Part shown: in pieces, positions 52,172-60,691 of the stretch
Position numbering within the stretch: the first letter of the stretch is position 1
Layout of the letters: every line of letters starts with the position of its first letter
Origin: Phycisphaeraceae bacterium
GTDB taxonomy: Bacteria; Planctomycetota; Phycisphaerae; Phycisphaerales; UBA1924
Reading direction: 5' to 3'
DNA length: 64,000 nucleotides
Assembly (NCBI GenBank): GCA_020639155.1
Contig: JACKHF010000001.1
Location: 62,001 to 126,000 of the forward strand
Translations under genes and position numbers: made by a program
The notes under the pieces: model-generated
The model's database searches: none
What the model was told of the DNA's origin: nothing
What the model saw: the letters and a program-made list of their open reading frames with translations, nothing else

Positions 52172-55100
52172 GGCTGCAACGCTCCTATCGAGCCGGTGTT
52201 GGCGGGGATGGCATCACCGAACAAACCAAACTTGAGTATCGGCAGGCACGTTCTGCTGAGCAATGGCGAGTTCGTGTTCGGTCGCCCGTCTGATCCAAGG
52301 TCGGCATCAAGTCCCCACGAGCAGCCGCCGTCGTCGAAGGGATAGGTGCCAAACCAGTATGACGCAGCGCTGGTCGTCGGGCCGCTGGAGCAGAACATCG
52401 GATTCTGGATCCCGTACGGGTTCGACATGCTCGACGGGTCCATCTGGCACGCCGAGGTGTAATGGCAGTTGATAATCGCGATCTGCTCGATCCCATCTGG
52501 AAACACCATGAGGCTGGGCACGCCCGAGGCCTGCGCAGTGCAATCTGCAATCCCCGAAAAGTTGATCCCCCACGGGCTTGGAGCGTACGGGTCATTCGGA
52601 TCAACCGTTGGATGCTGAGCCGCAAGCGCCTCAAAGAAACAGTTGCGCACACGCACCCACGACGGCTCAAATCGAAGACGTTGCTCCTGGACCATGTTAC
52701 TGGAGAGCCCAAACCCATGATGCTCGAACGAGCAGTGCGCAATCAGCACGTTGGACATGGGTGCCTGCAACAAAGAACCGCTCGTGGCAGCCTGGACACT
52801 CCCGCCGGATCCCGCAAGCGCAACACGATTACGGATACGCATCGCAAGGATTGAGCTGTTGTAGATACCGGGATCGGATACTGTGGTAAGTTGCTGAACC
52901 TCAAGACCGGTCGGGTCTGCACGGTCCCGGCACCCTGATCCCACGGGATCCTCCACTTGATCATACTCGAATCCCCACACCATGCGATTATCGATCGGAT
53001 TCCCGCCGGTCGCAAACCACTGCATCACCGCGCTGTGTGTGTCTATCGCGGCAACAAGCGTGACCGCCTCATTCGGCGGCACCTTCGCGTATGGATCGTT
53101 CTGATCGATTGGGAATGCGGTCATGCCGGGCTCACAATCGCGCGTCAGATACCGCATACCGCGACCGTTATCCGACACGGTTGGAGGCGACGGAAGCTGC
53201 GACAGCAGCGAGGTGTACGACCACAATCCACCCAAGTTTGCAGCAATCGTTGTCAATGCATCATCAAGCGCATCGGCTGTCAAGCATTCAATAGGAGTGT
53301 TTGTGTATGAAGTCCATGAAGTCAGATTGGGGATCGGTGTCGGTGCGTTCGGAGATGTCTTTCCCAGTACAAGCACATGCTTTGGTACGGTTGGATTGCC
53401 GTTTTCATACAGCAGCAGGGCGCCGCGTTCAATGTCTGTCTCACTGTCATTCAGCGTGAACACATTGCTGTTCGACCCGACTTTCCGCATGCCTCCGTTG
53501 GTTCCGCCGTGCCATGTCAGGACACCGAACTCAACATCAGCTCTTGGCGGATAGGTGTTGATCTTCTCAGCCGTGACATTCAGCACCACCTGCGGGTTGT
53601 TCATCACGCTGCCCGCGAGCGTGCTGAACGTCTTGCTCTCGCTGGCAAGCTTGCCACGCACGAAGGATGGGCCAACCAGTCCGCGATCGATATTCTTGAC
53701 GGAGCAAAACTCATAGAACGCACTCCCGCCCTGGCTCACGGAAATCATTGGTGCTGGTCGAATACCCTCGTCATCGACGTCTGTTGCAAGCTGATGACTG
53801 GGCGTGTAAAGCGCGTAGCGTCCATCGGTATTGGTTATCAGGCAGTTCTGAAACACTGTCAGGACTGGGATGTAGATCAGGTTGGTCTCGTCATTCCAAA
53901 TCGTTGTTTGCACTTCGTAGTATGCAAAGTCATGCTGATTCAGGCGCAGATTTCTCAGTATCGTCACAGGAGCACACACCTCGGATGCTGCCGGAACAGC
54001 ATTTGTTCCTGCCGCAACAGGGCTGGGAAGAAGCGTCACCGTTGGGTCATATGCTCCAGATTCGGTTGTTATGACGAGCGGAACCTCCCATCCGTCAAAG
54101 CGCAAGCTGCTCCCCGATACGGAGTCGGGTCGCTCAATAACGCCGGATGATGTATCGACTGCAAATGTGCTGACGTTCGTTGGCAGAATGTGGTTGCCTG
54201 ATGGCAACATCAGCACAACCGGCTTTGTTGGAGGGTTGTTGGTTGTAAAGATAGATGATGCGGAGTTTGATGACGTGCCAACACCATAAGTTGAAATCGA
54301 CTGCGACTGCATGAGTTCAAGCAGGATTTTCCAGAGTGCGTCATCATCATCATTCTCACTTGCAAACGTAGTGGTTTGTGGCTCACACTCGATAACATGT
54401 GGTTCTACATTTTCGGGGAACACCCACGCGATCCACGGCCCGATGACGCGAGGCTCTGCTGCGGGGGAGTTGGCATAGACGCGAGCGTACACCTCGATCT
54501 TCTCGACATCGCTCCCGGAGAAGTTCGCCGGATCAATCTCGACGTAGTACCCGGGCACACCCTCGCCTGTTGCTGCGCCAGGCTCCATGATCTCTTCAGT
54601 GACTTCCTCGACAGTTCCGTTCAGATAGAACTCCACGCGGTTGATGCCGCCTTCCATCGCTGCATGCACGCCGAGATAGAAGGAGTCAGTCGTCGCAGCA
54701 TTTGTGTCAAGGTCCCAACCGATGAACTGGTGCGGTGTGCGTGTGAAGTTCGCGGCAGCTTGAGTTTCGAAATAATCTGCTGATACCCACGATGGTACAC
54801 TGCTTCCAGTTCCAGATACCAGTGACGGTGTGGCTGACACCTCGTCCTCCGCGTCGATGCTCTCGGCTCGGAGCGTAAACACGAAGGGGTCGTACGTTGT
54901 GCTTCCGGATGAACTGGTTACGATGATGGGGCATGTGAGCGGGCTCGACGACGTGTTCTGCGTCTGCAGTCTGATGCGGAGATACGCGGACTCACCTGAT
55001 GACAGTTCCTGCCCGGAAGGATCCTGCTCGACGATCCAGTCATCGGCTGATAACGCAACAACGATATCGGTCAAGGAAAGATCATCCACGACGCTGTAGA

Positions 55101-55314
55101 TGCGGACTACAACCTCATAGGTGCCGTACTGGCGCTGCGAACCGATCGAGTACACGTCATTGTGTGAGAGCGCGGTGTTTGTGTCGGCAACAACAAACGC
55201 CAATGGTGCTGGAGTTCGCTTTGCTTTTCCTCTCTCGCCTGCCAGAGCACACGATGTGAATAATCCGATAACCAACGTGACAACCAATCCGAGCCCGCCA
55301 TTCCCTTTGAGCAT
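52168..55314 (-). CDS. Large secreted protein, beta-rich (parallel-helix-like C-terminus)
   Basis: This 1,048-residue protein starts at ATG 55314 with GGGAGG upstream; 55395 would add 27 unsupported residues. A signal peptide (LGLVVTLVIGLFTSCALAGE) is followed by Ser/Thr-rich beta domains (Ig-like, residues 50-170), an acidic calcium-binding-like stretch (SENDDDDALWK) and C-terminal segments with short repeated strands (SNVLIAHCSFEHHGFGLSSN; VRVRNCFFEALAA) that look like a parallel beta-helix. A cysteine-rich end closes it. No catalytic motif is recognised. Its stop overlaps HAF copy 1, so both are likely secreted from one transcript. Confidence 0.7.
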   Translation of the reverse strand: MLKGNGGLGLVVTLVIGLFTSCALAGERGKAKRTPAPLAFVVADTNTALSHNDVYSIGSQRQYGTYEVVVRIYSVVDDLSLTDIVVALSADDWIVEQDPSGQELSSGESAYLRIRLQTQNTSSSPLTCPIIVTSSSGSTTYDPFVFTLRAESIDAEDEVSATPSLVSGTGSSVPSWVSADYFETQAAANFTRTPHQFIGWDLDTNAATTDSFYLGVHAAMEGGINRVEFYLNGTVEEVTEEIMEPGAATGEGVPGYYVEIDPANFSGSDVEKIEVYARVYANSPAAEPRVIGPWIAWVFPENVEPHVIECEPQTTTFASENDDDDALWKILLELMQSQSISTYGVGTSSNSASSIFTTNNPPTKPVVLMLPSGNHILPTNVSTFAVDTSSGVIERPDSVSGSSLRFDGWEVPLVITTESGAYDPTVTLLPSPVAAGTNAVPAASEVCAPVTILRNLRLNQHDFAYYEVQTTIWNDETNLIYIPVLTVFQNCLITNTDGRYALYTPSHQLATDVDDEGIRPAPMISVSQGGSAFYEFCSVKNIDRGLVGPSFVRGKLASESKTFSTLAGSVMNNPQVVLNVTAEKINTYPPRADVEFGVLTWHGGTNGGMRKVGSNSNVFTLNDSETDIERGALLLYENGNPTVPKHVLVLGKTSPNAPTPIPNLTSWTSYTNTPIECLTADALDDALTTIAANLGGLWSYTSLLSQLPSPPTVSDNGRGMRYLTRDCEPGMTAFPIDQNDPYAKVPPNEAVTLVAAIDTHSAVMQWFATGGNPIDNRMVWGFEYDQVEDPVGSGCRDRADPTGLEVQQLTTVSDPGIYNSSILAMRIRNRVALAGSGGSVQAATSGSLLQAPMSNVLIAHCSFEHHGFGLSSNMVQEQRLRFEPSWVRVRNCFFEALAAQHPTVDPNDPYAPSPWGINFSGIADCTAQASGVPSLMVFPDGIEQIAIINCHYTSACQMDPSSMSNPYGIQNPMFCSSGPTTSAASYWFGTYPFDDGGCSWGLDADLGSDGRPNTNSPLLSRTCLPILKFGLFGDAIPANTGSIGALQP

Positions 55315-55504
55315 CAGTAACCTCCCTGCCGCAAACCGCTGCGTGCGCGATGTTGTACTATGCCACAGGTTTGGGAGGTTGCACACCAAAGTCACTTATT
55401 GGTCGTGATTTAGCAAAGTCTGAAAGCTGCAATATAAGAAAATCTCTTTGTCGAAGAAGATGTAGATCTTGCTGCCGATTGGTTCCATGCGCAGTTCGTG
55501 GGTG

Positions 55505-57805
55505 TCAGTCCGATGGTTTTTCCATCTCGATGACAAATGTTGCTCCGCCATTCGGTGTGTCCTCGACCCAAATTCTGCCCTTATTCAAGGACGCAATTCG
55601 GCGTGCAGTTGCCAGCCCAATTCCGGTACCACTCTTGTCCTGCGACAATCGCTCAAAGAGACCGAATACTCGCTCATGGTATTGTTGATTGATTCCAGGC
55701 CCGTGATCTCGAACGGTCAACTGAACTCGATCATCATCTGAAACAGTCGCTGCAACTTCAATCTGGGAGGTGTTTTCTGAGACTGCATATTTCATCGCAT
55801 TTTCCAGCACATTCTGCAACAACTGTGCGGCATGAACCGGATTCATCATCACTGAAATATTGTCCTCAATTTCGGATTTGAGCGTTGCATACGGCTTGCC
55901 TGATGCTTCTAGAACAGCATCCCACAACTGACAAACCAGCGGCTTGAGTTCAACAACCTGTCTTTGTGACTTCACTCTGCCGACCCGACTGAGTTCAAGC
56001 AGGTCATTGACTATTCCGTGCATATGCGAGGCAGCATCACGAATGCGGTTGCCGTAATCGACCAGCGTTGATCTATCGCCTTGCTGTACGTCATCCATCA
56101 GATGCTGGGTATACCCCATTATTGTCACAATTGGCGATTTGAGATCATGCGAAGCCGCGTACAGGAACTGCTCAAGCTCTGCGTTCTTGTCTTCGAGTTG
56201 TGTGTTAAGTTGCCGGAGCGCATCCTGGGTTTGCTTTTGTTCTGTTATATCTACAACGGAAGCAATAACCGCAGGGCCACTCGTTGTTGTTAATGGGTTG
56301 AGTCCAACGTCTACCGGAACCTGTCGCTTATCCTTACTCAGCCCGTACAGCTCTCTATCCCCACCCATACGTCTGGACACTGGATGAGCAACAAAGCTTG
56401 TGCGATGATGCACGTGGCCTTCGCGAAACCGCTGTGGTAACAATATTTCTATTGGAGCGCCAAGCAGTTCATCCTTTGTATATCCAAAGGTGCTCTGCAG
56501 TTCACGGTTCGCAAGTGTAATATTTCCATTCCGATCAATCGCAAGCATTCCGACTGGCGCAGCATCAATCACCTGAATGATCCGCTCTTCTGTGGCTTTC
56601 CGCTCCGCGATTTCGGCGTTCAGAGCATTCGTTCGCTGGGTGATCTGATTTGCCAGTTCATCGAATGATGCAGCAATAAAACCAAAGTCACCATGTCTTG
56701 GAAGTTTGGATGTATCCCAGTGTGAATCTCCAAAGAGCTTGAGTGTTTGTGAGAGTTGCTTCAGAGGTCTTAACAGCGATGTTGACACCAACACAGCAAG
56801 CAGTAGCGCGCCGATCATTGCAATGCCGGCAACAGAAAGTGCGGCTGTGGTTGCTGTCTGTGCAAACTGGGTAATCTCGGCAAACGGTGCTGTCTCAATC
56901 ACCTGCACGCCGGGCTCCAACTGAGACCGCGCAACAACCGCTCCAACGCGCACTTCGTCCGGCCCTGTCACGACTGCTGTACTTTGCGCATATTTTCCAC
57001 TTGTCCACCGACGAGTATCAAAGTCTTCCTCCCAGCGATGGTGTTGAAGGCCAGCAGCTGCCGCAAACTCCATATCTGGATTGGTCGCATGTCTGAGGTA
57101 ATCCCCATTTCCGTCAACAATGTAGACTCTGCTGCTTGGATACAGCGTGGATGTCAAGGAATCAAAGACCTGCTCAAGTCGAACATTAATCACAACAATC
57201 GCAACTGCACGGCCCGAGGATTCGTCAATAACAGGAGTAACCGATCGAAATACAGGTTGATATGGGTACTCAATCGCTCCTTTTTCAGCGTTGAGTTCAA
57301 CCTTTGATATGTACACCTCCTGATCCTGGAGTTGCACGCCCGCGTCAAAGTAGTCTCGACTTCCCTTTGATTGCAGTTCTTCCGGAGGAACAATGCGCAC
57401 AGCGTTGTCGACTCCAGATCGATCTACTCGAACAACCTCCATTCCGGGCGGTTGAGCAGAAATCACACGGAGTTGCTGAATCCACGGCTTGGCTTCGAGT
57501 TGTGCAGCAAAGAACCTGGCACAGCTTTCGTTTATGGCTCTCTGCGGCGCACTTGGATTGTTGGTTTGCGATGCAGCAGCCGTGTCGTGAACAACCGGCG
57601 CATGGGCAATCGCCTTCGCATCAGATGATGCCGTTTGTGCAAACATGTTAAGTCTGTCAGCGATCTGCTGTGCGTGCGCTCGCATCTGCACCAGTTCGCT
57701 TGGGACAATAACACGCTGGAGTTGCCTGTGCGTCCACCATGCAACGGCAAGAGCGGTGGCAAGTACAAGCCCAAGCATGACACCGGTAACTCGTGTGGCC
57801 AGCAT
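55505..57805 (-). CDS. Sensor histidine kinase (dCache-HAMP-PAS)
   Basis: This 766-residue protein starts at ATG 57805. A membrane helix (about 7-25) is followed by a periplasmic dCache-like sensor (35-315), a second helix at about 321-344 and HAMP (345-398). A PAS domain follows at about 410-522 (IIQVIDAAPVGMLAIDRNGN), then the HisKA H-box ASHDLKSPI with His553, and HATPase with NAMKYA, RDHGPGI and GTGIGLAT. It carries no receiver domain, so it must pass phosphate to a separate regulator. The likely partner is the receiver-GGDEF-HD protein 1 kb downstream in coordinate terms. A TTG at 57844 is an alternative start. Confidence 0.88.
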   Translation of the reverse strand: MLATRVTGVMLGLVLATALAVAWWTHRQLQRVIVPSELVQMRAHAQQIADRLNMFAQTASSDAKAIAHAPVVHDTAAASQTNNPSAPQRAINESCARFFAAQLEAKPWIQQLRVISAQPPGMEVVRVDRSGVDNAVRIVPPEELQSKGSRDYFDAGVQLQDQEVYISKVELNAEKGAIEYPYQPVFRSVTPVIDESSGRAVAIVVINVRLEQVFDSLTSTLYPSSRVYIVDGNGDYLRHATNPDMEFAAAAGLQHHRWEEDFDTRRWTSGKYAQSTAVVTGPDEVRVGAVVARSQLEPGVQVIETAPFAEITQFAQTATTAALSVAGIAMIGALLLAVLVSTSLLRPLKQLSQTLKLFGDSHWDTSKLPRHGDFGFIAASFDELANQITQRTNALNAEIAERKATEERIIQVIDAAPVGMLAIDRNGNITLANRELQSTFGYTKDELLGAPIEILLPQRFREGHVHHRTSFVAHPVSRRMGGDRELYGLSKDKRQVPVDVGLNPLTTTSGPAVIASVVDITEQKQTQDALRQLNTQLEDKNAELEQFLYAASHDLKSPIVTIMGYTQHLMDDVQQGDRSTLVDYGNRIRDAASHMHGIVNDLLELSRVGRVKSQRQVVELKPLVCQLWDAVLEASGKPYATLKSEIEDNISVMMNPVHAAQLLQNVLENAMKYAVSENTSQIEVAATVSDDDRVQLTVRDHGPGINQQYHERVFGLFERLSQDKSGTGIGLATARRIASLNKGRIWVEDTPNGGATFVIEMEKPSD

Positions 57806-57952
57806 TCTCCGGGCACTCCATTCGCCAGATGCCACCGACAACAATCAGTGTACTGGCAATGATGCTACCCGACAATGCAAACGGTGAATGTCCTCAATCC
57901 ATGCCAAGAAACAATTGACACACAAACTGGGTGATTTCCTATTACCCGACCC

Positions 57953-58354
57953 TCATGCAGAAGTCGCAAGCGAGATAGCCGCCTCGTCCCTTGCTTCCTT
58001 GCGAGCAGAAAACGGCTTTGTTTCGTCGATAACTGCGGACAGTGCGGGAGGAAAATCGCGAATATTCATAAGTTCGGCAGCGATAATCGTCATATCTGCA
58101 TGGGCAACACGAACTCTTCGGACGACAGCCGACTTTGTTTCCCGCTGGGATGAAGACATATCCAGGCACACATCAATCACGGCTCCGACTTGCGGAGGTC
58201 CTTCTCCTCGCCAAGCAAAAGCGCAGCCGTCATTGGAGGCCTCCAGAAGCCAGCCCATCTCGAAGTTATCGTATTGCCCCTGACGCCAGAACATTGCGCT
58301 CGATCTTGTGACCCGGGGAGCTCTTCGTGAGTATGTGGATGTTGTGCTCTTCAT
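57953..58354 (-). CDS. PilZ-like protein with degenerate c-di-GMP motif
   Basis: This 133-residue protein has a six-stranded PilZ-like core (NFEMGWLLEASNDGCAFAW; VRRVRVAHADMTIIAAEL). The expected D/N-x-S-x-x-G is EASNDG, with E in the first place, and the RxxxR site in the N-terminus is unclear (RRAPR). Ligand binding may be lost or altered. It lies 33 bases after the second PilZ-like gene and 147 bases before the kinase gene, all on the minus strand. It could be a structural PilZ partner. Confidence 0.6.
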   Translation of the reverse strand: MKSTTSTYSRRAPRVTRSSAMFWRQGQYDNFEMGWLLEASNDGCAFAWRGEGPPQVGAVIDVCLDMSSSQRETKSAVVRRVRVAHADMTIIAAELMNIRDFPPALSAVIDETKPFSARKEARDEAAISLATSA

Positions 58355-58388
58355 TGGGATATCTTTCCGTGTCTACTGCATACATGCG

Positions 58389-58724
58389 TCAATGTGAACG
58401 AACTCGATGCCTGTTGGCGTGATGTGTAAACTCAGGCGGGCAATGCTCGTTTGATGATGCCCATTCACAACCCAGAGTTGTCTCGCCTGCTTCGTGCTTC
58501 ACTCGAACAATACGTGCTCGATGGGGAAAATCAGATCGTCTCGATAGCAAGCGGATCGTTGCTCCTACACGGGGTTGCACATCCCCGTCGCACCGAAGTC
58601 CAATACCAGAATCTGACACATCCCGAACCATAGCTGTGTTGAGAGGACGCCCAAATCCAACTCCCCACGCAACCTTCTCCCGACTCATCCGGTACCGTGT
58701 TCGACTGCGAAGACCCACGCCCAT
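58389..58724 (-). CDS. PilZ domain protein
   Basis: This 111-residue protein starts at ATG 58724 with GGAAAGGTGG upstream; an in-frame GTG at 58841 would add an Arg/Ser-rich extension with no ribosome-binding site. The PilZ motifs are present: RSRTR near residue 6 and RDVSDSGIG near 34, matching RxxxR and D-x-S-x-x-G. A DFPHRARIVRV strand set follows. It should bind cyclic di-GMP and change the action of a partner protein. It is next to the GGDEF-HD gene (132 bases away). Confidence 0.7.
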   Translation of the reverse strand: MGVGLRSRTRYRMSREKVAWGVGFGRPLNTAMVRDVSDSGIGLRCDGDVQPRVGATIRLLSRRSDFPHRARIVRVKHEAGETTLGCEWASSNEHCPPEFTHHANRHRVRSH

Positions 58725-58856
58725 ATCCGCCACCTTTCCTCTATGAAATGAGCAGCCATCGTGTGTACGTCTTACGCGATTCGGCTGCTCGGATGTATTT
58801 GATTCGTGCGTACTGCCTGTGACCGCAGACGTGCGACGCACTGCTGTCTTTGATAC

Positions 58857-60404
58857 TCAAATCTGCAAGAGCTCGGATTCCTCCATGCTTTGAATCGCGT
58901 CAACAACATCCGGATGGAACTGCTGACCTCGTTCCTGCTTCAGTTCGGCTATCGCTTGAGCGCGTGTGCGAGAAGACGCGTATGGGCGATTGCTGAGCAT
59001 TGCTACAAATGCATCGCACGCTGAGAGGATTGACTCAAGGGGTGGATGCAACTCGTCCTGCACTTGTGTCGGGCTGGAGGAATCAAATCGAGTATGATGG
59101 AACTCCACTGTCGCGCTCGCACGGTTATTCACACCGCAAGCATGAAGAATTTCGGCACCAATGCGTGCATGCTGGTCTACGAATCGACGTTCACCTTCTG
59201 TCAGAGCGCGGGGGAGTGCCAGCACGCGCTCCGTCAGAGCTATCTTGCCAATATCATGGAACTCGGCAGCGAGCAACAAGTCCTCACGTTCATCCGGATC
59301 ATCAAGCATTATATTCGCAATCTGTTCGCACACATTGCGGACTGCGACACCATGCTCACCCACGTGCTCAAGTTGCACTGTACCAAGCGAGTCTCTCAGC
59401 GAATCAATCACCAGCTCTAACCTCTTTCGAGCTGGCAACTCAGCGTGCATTTGAGCATCAGACGCAGCATCTATTGCAACAACCATTGGCCAGGTGCAGA
59501 CACGATTGCGTCCAGATTCCTTCGCCAGATACATCGCATGATCCGCTTGCGTGACAGAGTCCTCGCAGAGTGAGTTCGTCGGCAACACTGCAACACCAAT
59601 ACTTGCGGTGACGGCCCGGACAGGATCGTCGATGCGAATATCTGAGGTGATGGCTCGGCGAAGATTGTCACTCCAAACCCATGCATCTGCAAGCGTTTCG
59701 GATTGCCGGATAATAAGAAACTCTTCACCACCCCATCGCGCAACAGTATCAGTGGGCATAACCTTGGATCGTATAAGGTCCGCCACGTCCTTCAGAAGCG
59801 CATCACCAGCAGCATGACCAAGTGTGTCATTGACAGATTTAAACCTGTCCAGATCTACCATTATCAACGCAGTGAGCGCTCGACGATCTGTTTGTCTTGG
59901 CTCTCCATTCAGCATTCGCTCTGTAAACCGTCGATTGGAAAGTCCAGTGAGCGGATCGGTTTCCGCCTGTCTTTGCAGCACTTTCAACCTTCGATTCAGT
60001 CTTCGCCGCTCGCGATGTTTGACTTGCGCGATCTCAATCGCCTCCTCAACCCGTCTCCACAATATGTCTCCGCACACCGCATCGGCCTTATGAACAAAGT
60101 CCGCAACGCCGTGGCGAAGTGATTCGACAACAACACGTTGCTCCTCACTTGATGAGATCACAATTCTGGGTATTTCGGGCTGCTCATCCTCAATCTCCCG
60201 AATCAGCTCCGGCGCGGTAAAAGGTGGGAGATTGAAGTCAAGCACGATGCAGTCGTATTCTTCTCTGCGCAATGCTTCGAGAAACTGCCAGCGCGTTGTG
60301 ACAGAAACGACATCTACATCCGGCTTGCTCTTTCGGAGCGCCAAAAGAACCAGCTGCTGATGATCTGAGTCATCATCGATGAGAAGTATCTTTGCATTGT
60401 CCAT
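58857..60404 (-). CDS. Response regulator with GGDEF and degenerate HD-GYP domains
   Basis: This 515-residue protein starts at ATG 60404 with GGGAG upstream. The receiver domain (1-120) has DDD at 10-12, the phospho-Asp at 56 (VLDFNLP) and Lys106. A coiled linker leads to GGDEF (145-300) with an active ARWGGEEF (225-229); the I-site RxxD is replaced by MPTD, so product inhibition is probably absent. The C-terminal HD domain has HDIGK (383) and HARIGAE. The GYP segment reads HHTRFDSSSP in place of HHE..DG.GYP, so phosphodiesterase activity is doubtful. It may act as a one-way c-di-GMP synthase. Confidence 0.88.
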   Translation of the reverse strand: MDNAKILLIDDDSDHQQLVLLALRKSKPDVDVVSVTTRWQFLEALRREEYDCIVLDFNLPPFTAPELIREIEDEQPEIPRIVISSSEEQRVVVESLRHGVADFVHKADAVCGDILWRRVEEAIEIAQVKHRERRRLNRRLKVLQRQAETDPLTGLSNRRFTERMLNGEPRQTDRRALTALIMVDLDRFKSVNDTLGHAAGDALLKDVADLIRSKVMPTDTVARWGGEEFLIIRQSETLADAWVWSDNLRRAITSDIRIDDPVRAVTASIGVAVLPTNSLCEDSVTQADHAMYLAKESGRNRVCTWPMVVAIDAASDAQMHAELPARKRLELVIDSLRDSLGTVQLEHVGEHGVAVRNVCEQIANIMLDDPDEREDLLLAAEFHDIGKIALTERVLALPRALTEGERRFVDQHARIGAEILHACGVNNRASATVEFHHTRFDSSSPTQVQDELHPPLESILSACDAFVAMLSNRPYASSRTRAQAIAELKQERGQQFHPDVVDAIQSMEESELLQI

Positions 60405-60452
60405 ACGATTACTCCCGCGCACGTTGGCACAGACGGAGCATCGGATGCTGAT

Positions 60453-60467
60453 TGAGATGTGATCTCA
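60453..60467. promoter_or_regulatory. Palindromic operator candidate before the GGDEF regulator
   Basis: TGAGAT and ATCTCA are exact inverted repeats around GTG, about 50 bases upstream of the ATG at 60404. It may bind a regulator of this gene. No matching promoter boxes are clear. Confidence 0.35.
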
Positions 60468-60540
60468 GTAATCATCGTATTTACCGAGCAATAACCCTCA
60501 GACGATTAATTCAAACCAATAAAACTCATAATGCCTACTT

Positions 60541-60590
60541 CTTATTGGGCCGCAACCCAACAAAGTGGGGATTAGCTGGCCCCAAATAAG
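60541..60590. terminator. Large inverted-repeat structure downstream of the hybrid kinase
   Basis: CTTATTGGG and CCCAAATAAG form an outer stem with one bulge. Inside lie two smaller hairpins, TTGGG/CCCAA and TGGGG/CCCCA. It lies between the hybrid kinase stop (60692) and the next gene and could end the kinase transcript. No long T-run follows. Confidence 0.4.
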
Positions 60591-60691
60591 AACTTCACCT
60601 ACTACCTTGTGTGTTGCATTTGACAGAAATGCACAAATCTGAACAAGGCAACGTGATAAAGTCGTTTGTCGACAGGTGTTATAGAGGCAGG

